A stretch of 42,886 nucleotides of DNA from Variovorax soli NBRC 106424 (GTDB taxonomy: Bacteria; Pseudomonadota; Gammaproteobacteria; Burkholderiales; Burkholderiaceae_C), in contig NZ_BCUU01000041.1 of assembly GCF_001591385.1 (NCBI RefSeq), positions 1-42,886 on the forward strand, written 5' to 3'. The translations under genes were made by a program, and so were the position numbers. Below, piece by piece: positions 33,933-41,568 of the stretch; the stretch's first letter is position 1; each line of letters opens with the position of its first letter. The notes under the pieces are model-generated. The model ran no database searches. It saw nothing but the letters and a program-made list of their open reading frames with translations, and was not told the origin of the DNA.

Positions 33933-34034
33933 GATACCTCCGGGTCCGGGCAAGGGCGTACGAAATTGTTGCGTCGATGCTTACGGATCACTTACAAACA
34001 GCCGCCTGGGCCGTCATCCCTTGTGGGTGCTTAC

Positions 34035-34062
34035 CCTCTGGTGCAGTGCAGCAGCACAGAGG
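34035..34062 (+). promoter_or_regulatory. Hairpin in the leader of the zinc-ribbon gene
   Basis: CCTCTG (34035-34040) and CAGAGG (34057-34062), extended by TGC-GCA pairing across one bulged G, form a nine-pair stem-loop 36 bases before the ATG. It lies between two divergent genes. It could be an mRNA leader structure; no terminator T-tract follows. Confidence 0.3.
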
Positions 34063-34097
34063 CATCTGCGGTTGTCGTGTGCCAATGGAGGCCGGGC

Positions 34098-34490
34098 ATG
34101 AACGAGCGGCGAATCATCCAGCGCGTGGGCTTTCGCAAGTGGTACGAGCGCGAACTGCTGCAGTGCCACGGGCACCTGGTGCTGCTGTTGCTGTGCTTCG
34201 TCGGCCTGCTGGGCGGCATCGAGTTGCTCGGCTCGCACGGCAGCCTTCAAGTGCGGCTCGCGGCCCTGGCCTGCGTCGTGGCCAGCGCCATCGTCGGCCA
34301 CCGGGCGCTGCGGCGCTACCTGCTCATGCTCGGCCACGCCCAGCACATGGCCGAACAGGCCTCATGCCCCGTCTGCGGCACCTATGCGCGGTGGGACATC
34401 GAGGACGAACAGGCCCAGGAGGGCGCGCCCCAAAGCCGCCTGCACGTTCGCTGCCGCCACTGCGCAAGCACCTGGAACATCGCGCTGTGA
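34098..34490 (+). CDS. Membrane protein with C-terminal zinc ribbon, next to T6SS genes
   Basis: The 130-residue protein starts after a GGAGG ribosome binding site. Residues of about 25-43 (HLVLLLLCFVGLLGG) and 50-67 (LQVRLAALACVVASAIVG) form two membrane segments. The cytosolic tail carries a zinc ribbon: CPVCG at about residues 90-94 and CRHC at about 118-121. I do not recognise a named family. It lies 98 bases upstream of tssK on the same strand, so it could be the first gene of the type VI operon, or simply a neighbour; a stem-loop lies between them. Confidence 0.75.
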   Translation: MNERRIIQRVGFRKWYERELLQCHGHLVLLLLCFVGLLGGIELLGSHGSLQVRLAALACVVASAIVGHRALRRYLLMLGHAQHMAEQASCPVCGTYARWDIEDEQAQEGAPQSRLHVRCRHCASTWNIAL

Positions 34491-34507
34491 GCCGGGCTGG
34501 CGTACTA

Positions 34508-34537
34508 GGCCGTTAGGCGGATTTTCCGCGTAAGGCC
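34508..34537 (+). promoter_or_regulatory. Long stem-loop before tssK
   Basis: The 30 bases can fold into GGCC-TTA-GCGGA paired to TCCGC-TAA-GGCC around a TTT loop, with one G bulge and one G-G mismatch: twelve pairs in all. It sits between the zinc-ribbon gene and the tssK ribosome binding site and has no T-tract after it. It may end the upstream transcript, protect the T6SS mRNA 5' end or serve as an operator. Confidence 0.4.
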
Positions 34538-34588
34538 GGCACTGGAAACTCCGTGCTTCTGGCACCCCTGCCGAAGGACGGAGCGCGG

Positions 34589-35923
34589 ATGAGCTGGCGA
34601 AAGAAAGTGGTTTGGAGCGAGGGGATGCTGTTGCAGCCCCAGCACCTGCAGCAAAGCGAACGCCACGCGGACCATGCACGTCACCTGCTGCTGCGCAGTA
34701 CCAGCCCCTACGCCTGGGGCTTTGCGGAAATCGAGATCGACAGCGCCGCCCTGGCGCTGGGCAAGCTTGCGCTGACGCGCGCCGTGGGCGTGTTCGGCGA
34801 CGGCACGCCCTTCGACATGCCGGCGGTCGATCCGCTGCCCGAGGCGCTGGACATTCCCGAAGGCCTGCGCGACGAGGCCATCGTGCTGGCGCTGCCCCTG
34901 CGCCGCGCCGGTGCGCGCGAGGCGGATGCCGAAGGCTACGAAGACCTGGTGCGCCACCGCGTGCAGGAAACCGAGGTGCCCGACTCCAACACCGCCGGCG
35001 AGCGCAGCGCCATGCTGCAGCTGGGCGCGCTGCACACCCGCCTGATGCGCGCGAACGACGCCACCGACGCCTGGACCACCCTGCGTGCGGCGCGCGTGGC
35101 CGAGCGGCGCGCGGACAACCAGGTGCTGCTCGATCGCAACCACGTGCCGCCCTTGCTCGACGTGGCTGCGCACCAGCTGCCGCGCGGCTGGCTGGACGAA
35201 CTGCTGGGCTTGCTGCGCCAGCGCGGCGACGAGCTGGCCGGCTCGCTCACGGCTGGCGGCACCGGCGGCGTGGCCGAGATCGCCGACTTCCTGATGCTGC
35301 AGACGGTGAACCGCAACGAAGCCGTGTTCGCGCATCTGGCCAAGAGCGCGACGCTGCATCCGCAGCACTTCTTCGAGCATGCCCTTTCGCTGGCGGGCGA
35401 CCTCGTCACTTTTCGCGACGCGCGCCGCACCACGCGCTTCGGCCCTTATGTCCACGACGACCTGGCGGCGAGCTTCAGGCCGGTGATGGACGACCTGCGC
35501 CGCAGCTTCTCGGTGGTGATCGAGCGCGCCGCCATCCGCATCGAGCTGCACGAGCGCAAGAACAACGTGCACGTGGCCGTGGTGAAGGACACCGACCTGC
35601 AGCGCAAGGCCACCTTCGTGCTGGCCGCCACCGCGCAGATGCCGGGCGAATCGCTGCGCGCGCGCTTTCCGACGCAGGTCACCATCGGCCCGGTGGAGCG
35701 CATCCGCGACCTGGTCACGCTGGCGCTGCCGGGCGTGGCGCTCACCGCCATGCCGGTGGCACCGCGGCAGATCCCCTTCCATGCCGGCGCCAGCTACTTC
35801 GAACTGGAAACCAAGAGCAGCGACCTGTGGCGCCAGCTCGAGCAGTCGGGGGGGATTGCGATGCACATTGCGGGCGACTTCCCTGGGCTGGAGCTTGCCT
35901 TCTGGGCCATCCGACCATCATGA
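34589..35923 (+). CDS. tssK: Type VI secretion baseplate protein TssK
   Basis: TssK is the trimeric adaptor linking the T6SS baseplate to the membrane complex. The 444-residue product begins MSWRKKVVWSEGMLLQPQHLQQ, the typical TssK N-terminus, and has conserved stretches such as EIEIDSAALALGKLAL, VQETEVPDSN and, late on, FHAGASYFELE, with normal family length. The ATG at 34589 has a GGAG ribosome binding site. It opens the block tssK-tssL-tssM-tagF-ppkA, 31 bases before tssL. The other T6SS genes (tssB, C, F, G, H, hcp, vgrG) are not in this window. Confidence 0.95.
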   Translation: MSWRKKVVWSEGMLLQPQHLQQSERHADHARHLLLRSTSPYAWGFAEIEIDSAALALGKLALTRAVGVFGDGTPFDMPAVDPLPEALDIPEGLRDEAIVLALPLRRAGAREADAEGYEDLVRHRVQETEVPDSNTAGERSAMLQLGALHTRLMRANDATDAWTTLRAARVAERRADNQVLLDRNHVPPLLDVAAHQLPRGWLDELLGLLRQRGDELAGSLTAGGTGGVAEIADFLMLQTVNRNEAVFAHLAKSATLHPQHFFEHALSLAGDLVTFRDARRTTRFGPYVHDDLAASFRPVMDDLRRSFSVVIERAAIRIELHERKNNVHVAVVKDTDLQRKATFVLAATAQMPGESLRARFPTQVTIGPVERIRDLVTLALPGVALTAMPVAPRQIPFHAGASYFELETKSSDLWRQLEQSGGIAMHIAGDFPGLELAFWAIRPS

Positions 35924-35954
35924 ATGCGCATCGCCGGCCGTCCGAAGGTGACCT

Positions 35955-37292
35955 ATGAGCACGCCTGACCCCTTTGCCGGCTACGAGTCCGAGCGCACGG
36001 TCATCAAGCCCAAGCCGCGCGGCAGTGGTGGTGGCGGCAGCGCGGCCATGCCGCCGCCCACGGCTTTCGGTGGCGCTGGCGAGGCGCCGCCGGCCGACAT
36101 CGGCGAGATGGCCCTGCTCAACCCGCTGGTGTCCGCAGCCGGCAAGCTTCTGGTGCTCATCGGAAAGCTGCGCAACATGGTGCAGCCGCGCGACGTGGCG
36201 GCGCTGCGAAATTCGGCCGCCGAGGCGGTGAACCAGTTCGACGCCCAGGCGCGACGCGCCGGCATCGGCAACGAGACGGTGCTGGCCGCGCGCTACGTGC
36301 TGTGCACCGCGCTCGACGAAGCCGTGGCCAACACGCCCTGGGGCACGCAGGCGGGCTGGAACAAGCAGAGCCTGCTGGTGCAGTTCCACAACGAGGCCTG
36401 GGGCGGCGAGAAGGTGTTCCAGCTGCTGGCCAAGCTGGCGCAGGACGTGCCCACGCACCGCCAGCTGCTCGAACTCATCTACAGCGTGCTGGCCCTGGGC
36501 TTCGAGGGCCGCTACCGTGTGATCGACAACGGCCGCAGCCAGCTCGACAGCGTGCGCCAGCGGCTGGCCGACCTCATCGCCAAGGACCGGCCGCCGCTGG
36601 AAGCGGAGCTGTCGCCGCACTGGCGCGGCCAGGGCGCGGGCAACGTGCGGCTGCGCGACTCGCTGCCGCTGTGGGTGGTGGGCGCGCTGTTCCTGCTGGT
36701 GCTGGCGCTGGCTTGGTTCGGCCTGCGCCTGGCGCTCAACTACCGCTCCGACGACACCTATGCGCAACTCTCGGCGCTGCGCGTGCCGCAGCTGCAGATC
36801 GCGCCGCCGGCGGTGGTGCCGGCCCGGCAGCCGCGCCTGGCGAAGTTCCTCGAGCCCGAGGTGAAGCAGGGCCTGGTCACCGTCACCGACGAGGCCGACC
36901 GCAGCACGGTGCGGCTGCGCGGCGACAGTTTCTTCGCCTCCGGCAGCGCCGAGCCCATGGCGCAGTCGCTGCCGGTGCTGGTGCGCATCGGCGAGGCGCT
37001 GGCCGAGGTGAAGGGCGAGGTGCTCATCACCGGCCACTCGGACAACGTGCCGATCCGCTCCATGCGCTATCCGTCCAACTGGCATCTGTCGGCCGCGCGG
37101 GCGGAAGGCGTGCGGCTGGCGCTGTCGGCGCAGGTCGATCCGGCGCGGATGCGCGCCGACGGCAAGGCCGATGCCGAGCCGGTGGCGCCCAACGACACGC
37201 CGGCCAACCGCGCGCGCAACCGCCGCGTCGACATCGTGCTGCTGGCGCCGCCCGACCGGGTGGCGGCCGAGCTGGCGGAGGGCAAGCGATGA
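35955..37292 (+). CDS. tssL: Type VI secretion protein TssL (DotU) with C-terminal OmpA domain
   Basis: The 445-residue inner-membrane protein has a disordered N-terminus holding an RTVIKPKP motif (T15), then the DotU cytosolic domain (about 50-235: NPLVSAAGKLL, YVLCTALDEAVANTPWG, ALGFEGRYRV) and a single membrane segment at about 238-258. The periplasmic OmpA-like domain (about 320-435) has TGHSDNVPIR and NRRVDIVLL, which bind peptidoglycan. TssL with TssM and TssJ builds the T6SS membrane complex. Its stop overlaps the tssM start (ATGA). In Agrobacterium, PpkA phosphorylates a threonine near the TssL N-terminus and this recruits Fha; the motif here is in the same place. Confidence 0.95.
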   Translation: MSTPDPFAGYESERTVIKPKPRGSGGGGSAAMPPPTAFGGAGEAPPADIGEMALLNPLVSAAGKLLVLIGKLRNMVQPRDVAALRNSAAEAVNQFDAQARRAGIGNETVLAARYVLCTALDEAVANTPWGTQAGWNKQSLLVQFHNEAWGGEKVFQLLAKLAQDVPTHRQLLELIYSVLALGFEGRYRVIDNGRSQLDSVRQRLADLIAKDRPPLEAELSPHWRGQGAGNVRLRDSLPLWVVGALFLLVLALAWFGLRLALNYRSDDTYAQLSALRVPQLQIAPPAVVPARQPRLAKFLEPEVKQGLVTVTDEADRSTVRLRGDSFFASGSAEPMAQSLPVLVRIGEALAEVKGEVLITGHSDNVPIRSMRYPSNWHLSAARAEGVRLALSAQVDPARMRADGKADAEPVAPNDTPANRARNRRVDIVLLAPPDRVAAELAEGKR

Positions 37293-40200
37293 TCAAGAAG
37301 CTCATCGTGCTGCTGCTCATCACGCTGGCCTTGCTGGTGCTGGGCATCCTGGTCTGGTGGGTCGGCCCGCTCATCAAGATCGGCGAACTCACGCCGCTGG
37401 GCAGCGAGCTGGTGCGGGCGGTGCTCATCGGCCTGATCGTGCTGGTGGTGGTGGGCCGGGCCATCTGGCGGCGCCTGCGCACGCGCAAGGCCAGCAAGCA
37501 GCTGAACGACAGCCTGATGCAGGCGCCCGCCGCGCGGCCCGCTGCCGCAGCGGAAAACGCCGAGCAGAAGGTGCTCGACACACGCTTTACCGAGGCGGTC
37601 GCCACGCTCAAGCAGATGCGCCTGTCGGCCGCCGGCAAGAAGCCGGGCTGGCGCGACTGGCTCTCGCTCTCGGGCGGCAACTACCTGTACGACCTGCCGT
37701 GGTATGTCTTCATCGGCGCGCCGGGTGCGGGCAAGACGACGGCGCTGGTCAACTCGGGTCTGAGCTTTCCGCTGGCCGAGAAGTTCGGCCCCGGCGCGAT
37801 CCGCGGCGTGGGCGGCACGCGCAACTGCGACTGGTGGTTCACCGACGACGCGGTGCTGATCGACACGGCCGGGCGCTACACCACGCAGGACAGCCACCAG
37901 AGCGAGGACAAGGGCGCGTGGGACGCCTTCCTGGCGCTGCTCAAGAAGGTGCGTCCGCGCCGGCCGCTCAACGGCGTGTTCCTCAGCATCAGCGTGGGTG
38001 ACCTGCTCACCCAGGGGCCCGAGCAGCGCGCCACGCTGGCGGCCTCGATCCGCGCGCGCCTGCAGGAACTGGACGAGAAGCTCGCCACCCGGCTGCCGGT
38101 GTACGTGATGGTCACCAAGACCGACCTGCTGTACGGCTTCACCGACTACTTCGACGACCTGGGCAAGGAGCAGCGCGCGCAGGTGTTCGGCTTCACGCTG
38201 ACGATGGAAGAGGGTGCCACGGTGGCGCAGGAGGGCATCGGCGGCGCCTTCGGGCGCGAGTTCGCGCTCTTGCACAAGCGCATCAACGATGGGCTGATCG
38301 CCCGCATGCAGCGCGAGACCGACGGCGCGCGGCGCGCGGCCATCTTCGGCTTTCCGGCGCAGTTCGGCTCGGTGGGGCCGCTGGTGGCGGAGTTGCTGGA
38401 GCAGATATTCACCGGCTCGCGCTTTGCGCAGCCGCCGTGGGTGCGCGGCGTGTACTTCACCAGCGGCACGCAGGAAGGCAGCCCCATCGACCGCGTGATG
38501 GGCAGCATGGCCCGAAGCTTCGGGCTGGAGCGCGCGATGCTGCCCGCCCAGCGCGGCAGCGGGCGCAGCTACTTCCTCACCAACCTGCTGCGCGAAGTCG
38601 TGTTCCCCGAACAGCGCCTGGCCGGCGCCGACGTGAAGCTGGAGCGGCGCCGCCACACGCTGCGCCTGGCCGCGGTGGCGGGCATGCTGGTCGTCACCTG
38701 CGGCCTGCTGGCCGCCTGGGGCTGGAGCGGCTGGCGCAACATGGAATACCTCAAGTCGGTGGAGGCGCGCGTGGCACCGGCCAAGGAGACCTTGTCGGCC
38801 CTCACCGCGCGCACCACCCACCTGGTCGACGTGGCGCCCATCCTGGCGGGCCTGCGCAACATCTGGCGCACGCCGCAGAACGGCGAAGGCGATCCGCCGC
38901 TGGCCATGCTGCTCGGCCTGTACCAGGGCGACAAGCTCGATGCCGCCGCCATGCTGGCGCACCAGCGCGCGCTCAACGAGGCCTTCCTGCCGCAGGTGGC
39001 CAAGCGCATCGAGGACCAGCTGCGCACCGCGCAGAAGGACAACCTCGAATACACCTACGAGGCGCTCAAGACCTACCTCATGCTCAACCAGCCCGAGCAC
39101 TTCGACGCCGATGCGCTCAAGGCCTGGATCACGCTCGACTGGGCGCGCAGCCTGGACCGCGGCGTTCCCGAGGACAAGCGCCAGCTGCTGGAAGAGCAGC
39201 TCGACGTGCTCATCGCCCAGGGCCCGCCGCGCGTGCCGATGAAGATGGACGAGAACCTGGTGCGCAACGTGCGCGCCCTGCTCGCCAGCTATCCGCTGGA
39301 AGCGCGCGTGTTCAGCCGCCTCAAGCGCCAGAACCTGGGCAAGGACATTCCGCCCTTCACCGTGGCCAATGCCGCCGGCCCTTCCGGCCCGCTGGTGTTC
39401 GAGCGCATCAGCGGCAAGCCGCTCACCGAAGGCATTCCGGGCGTGTTCACCTACGACGGCTACCACAAGCGCTTCCAGAAGGAAGTGGTGGTGGTCAGCG
39501 CGCTGCTGGCCAGCGAAGACCCGTGGGTGCTGGGCCAGGACAAGGGCATGGCGGACCGGCTGAAGGATGCGGCCGCGCTCGATGCGCTCACCGACCGCGT
39601 GCGGCGCCTCTACCTGCAGGAATACGTGAAGGTGTGGGAGGCGCTGCTCTCCGACGTGCGCCTGGTGCGCGCCCAGGGCCTGGACAAGAACATCGAGATT
39701 GCGCGCATCCTTTCTGGCGCGGCCTCGCCGCTGGCGCTGTTCCTGCGCGCCGCGGTGAAGGAGACCACGCTGATCCCGCCCGAAGGCAAGGACGTGGTGA
39801 GCAAGGCCACCGAGACGGTGCGCAGCACGCGCAAGGGGCTGGAGGAACTGCTGGGCAGCGTCACCGGCACCGGCAGCGCCAACGCGGCCACGGTGGCGCC
39901 GGGCAAGCGCATCGAGAGCATCGTGGACGACCGCTTCGAGCCGCTGCGCCGGCTGGTGAACGCGCCGGCGCCCGGCGCCCCCGCACCGCTGGACGATGCG
40001 CTCAAGCTCTTCAACGAGGTCTACGTGTACCTCACGGCGGTGGACACGGCCGTCAAGTCGCGTGCCTCGCCGCCGCCGGGCGACGTGGCCGGCAAGCTCA
40101 AGTCCGACGCGGGCCGCCTGCCCGAGCCGGTGCGATCGATGGTCGAGAACCTGAGCCAGGCCGGCGCCGCGCAGGCCAGCGTGGCCGAGCGCGGCAACCT

Positions 40201-40891
40201 CAACCTGGACCTGAAGCCCGTCACCGAGTTCTGCCAGCGCGCCATCGCGGGGCGCTATCCCTTCGTCACCAGCTCCAAGCGCGATGTGCTGCCCGAGGAC
40301 TTCGGCCAGTTCTTCGGCCCCGGCGGGCTGATGGACGAGTTCTTCCAGAAACGGCTGGCCGCGCTGGTGGACACCAGCACCCGGCCGTGGAAGTACAAGC
40401 CGGTGGCCGAGCGGCCGGCCGTCACCACGCAGGCGCTGGTGCAGTTCGAGCGCGCGGCGCGCATCAAGGACATCTTCTTCCGCGGCGGCGGGCGCGGGCC
40501 GTCGATGCGGCTGGACTTCAAGCCGGTGGAAATGGACGCGAACATCACGCAGTTCATCCTCGATGTGGACGGCCAGCTGGTGAAGTACTCGCACGGCCCG
40601 GTGGTGCCGATGGCGGTGCAGTGGCCCGGCCCCAAGGGCAGCAACCAGGTGCGGCTGCAGGTGAGCCCGCCCTCGGCCAGCGGGCCTTCGGGCAGCACCG
40701 CCGACGGCCCGTGGGCCTTGTTCCGCGTGCTCGACGAAGGCCAGCTCGAATCGGGCGACGCACCCGAGAAGTTCTTCATCACCTTCCAGGTGGGCGCACG
40801 GCGCGCGCGCTTCGAAGTCACCACCAACAGCGTGCAGCATCCCATCCGCTTGAAGGAGCTGCGCGAGTTCGCCTGCCCCGAGGGCTTGTGA
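37289..40891 (+). CDS. tssM: Type VI secretion inner-membrane protein TssM (IcmF)
   Basis: The 1200-residue protein has two N-terminal membrane segments (IVLLLITLALLVLGILVW and AVLIGLIVLVVVGRAIW). A cytosolic NTPase domain follows with Walker A GAPGAGKT (K149) and Walker B VLIDTAGRY, then a third membrane segment at about 470-490 (AAVAGMLVVTCGLLAAWGW). A large periplasmic domain to the end includes the IcmF-related and C-terminal IcmF regions. It is the scaffold of the T6SS membrane complex and may use nucleotide hydrolysis, which varies between species; the Walker motifs here are intact. The ATG overlaps the tssL stop and the TGA overlaps the tagF ATG, so translation is coupled along the operon. 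Confidence 0.96.
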   Translation: MIKKLIVLLLITLALLVLGILVWWVGPLIKIGELTPLGSELVRAVLIGLIVLVVVGRAIWRRLRTRKASKQLNDSLMQAPAARPAAAAENAEQKVLDTRFTEAVATLKQMRLSAAGKKPGWRDWLSLSGGNYLYDLPWYVFIGAPGAGKTTALVNSGLSFPLAEKFGPGAIRGVGGTRNCDWWFTDDAVLIDTAGRYTTQDSHQSEDKGAWDAFLALLKKVRPRRPLNGVFLSISVGDLLTQGPEQRATLAASIRARLQELDEKLATRLPVYVMVTKTDLLYGFTDYFDDLGKEQRAQVFGFTLTMEEGATVAQEGIGGAFGREFALLHKRINDGLIARMQRETDGARRAAIFGFPAQFGSVGPLVAELLEQIFTGSRFAQPPWVRGVYFTSGTQEGSPIDRVMGSMARSFGLERAMLPAQRGSGRSYFLTNLLREVVFPEQRLAGADVKLERRRHTLRLAAVAGMLVVTCGLLAAWGWSGWRNMEYLKSVEARVAPAKETLSALTARTTHLVDVAPILAGLRNIWRTPQNGEGDPPLAMLLGLYQGDKLDAAAMLAHQRALNEAFLPQVAKRIEDQLRTAQKDNLEYTYEALKTYLMLNQPEHFDADALKAWITLDWARSLDRGVPEDKRQLLEEQLDVLIAQGPPRVPMKMDENLVRNVRALLASYPLEARVFSRLKRQNLGKDIPPFTVANAAGPSGPLVFERISGKPLTEGIPGVFTYDGYHKRFQKEVVVVSALLASEDPWVLGQDKGMADRLKDAAALDALTDRVRRLYLQEYVKVWEALLSDVRLVRAQGLDKNIEIARILSGAASPLALFLRAAVKETTLIPPEGKDVVSKATETVRSTRKGLEELLGSVTGTGSANAATVAPGKRIESIVDDRFEPLRRLVNAPAPGAPAPLDDALKLFNEVYVYLTAVDTAVKSRASPPPGDVAGKLKSDAGRLPEPVRSMVENLSQAGAAQASVAERGNLNLDLKPVTEFCQRAIAGRYPFVTSSKRDVLPEDFGQFFGPGGLMDEFFQKRLAALVDTSTRPWKYKPVAERPAVTTQALVQFERAARIKDIFFRGGGRGPSMRLDFKPVEMDANITQFILDVDGQLVKYSHGPVVPMAVQWPGPKGSNQVRLQVSPPSASGPSGSTADGPWALFRVLDEGQLESGDAPEKFFITFQVGARRARFEVTTNSVQHPIRLKELREFACPEGL

Positions 40892-41568
40892 TGGACGAGT
40901 CGCTCCTGCCCGGCTGGTACGGCAAGTTGCCGGGCATGGGCGACTTCGCCCATCGGCGCCTGCCCGACGACTTTCGCCACGCGTGGGACCGCTGGCTGCA
41001 GGGCGGGCTCACGCAGTTGCGCAGCCGGCATGCCGACTGGACCGAGCGCTACCTGCAGGCGCCGCTGTGGTGCTTCGTGCTCGGCGAAGGCGTGATGGCG
41101 GGCGATTCGCCCTGGATCGGCGTGCTGATGCCTTCGGTGGATTCGGTGGGGCGCTACTTTCCCTTCACGGTGGCGACGCCGCTGGCCTGGTCGCCCGCGG
41201 AAATCCACGGCCAGGTACTGGCGCGCGCACAGCGCTGGCTGCGGCAGGCGGCGCAGGCCGCGGTGGACGGCCTGGAGCAGGACCTGGATGCGGCGCGCTT
41301 CGATGCCCTGCTGCACGCGCGCTTCGGCCGTGCCGAAGCGGCCGAGCCCGCGCAAGCCGAAGACGCTGCCGCCAACATCGATGCGCCGCCGGATGGCAGC
41401 GAGACCGCGATGCTGGTGTTTCCCGAATACGGCGCCTCGCTGTGGTTCACCGATCCGCAGGCCGAGGCCGGCCAGGGCATGAGCACGCACGGCCTGCCGC
41501 AGGACGAGCAATTCGACGCGCTGTTCGGCTTCTGGGCCGGCGCGACGTCGCCGGAGGACAAGCAGTGA
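40891..41568 (+). CDS. tagF: Type VI secretion regulator TagF
   Basis: The 225-residue protein starts with LLPGWYGKLPGMGDFAHRRLPDDF, the hallmark of TagF (DUF2094), and contains SVDSVGRYFPFTV, also conserved. In Pseudomonas aeruginosa TagF holds the H1-T6SS inactive and works beside the threonine phosphorylation pathway. A Glu/Ala-rich variable segment lies at about 145-170. Its ATG shares an A with the tssM stop (TGATG), and its stop overlaps the GTG start of ppkA, so expression follows tssM closely. Confidence 0.93.
   Translation: MDESLLPGWYGKLPGMGDFAHRRLPDDFRHAWDRWLQGGLTQLRSRHADWTERYLQAPLWCFVLGEGVMAGDSPWIGVLMPSVDSVGRYFPFTVATPLAWSPAEIHGQVLARAQRWLRQAAQAAVDGLEQDLDAARFDALLHARFGRAEAAEPAQAEDAAANIDAPPDGSETAMLVFPEYGASLWFTDPQAEAGQGMSTHGLPQDEQFDALFGFWAGATSPEDKQ

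Noticed and set aside
37067..40840. A 1257-codon open frame on the minus strand opposite tssL and tssM
   Set aside because: The plus strand encodes complete TssL and TssM with conserved motifs. The antisense product is an Arg/His/Gln/Ala-rich low-complexity shadow.
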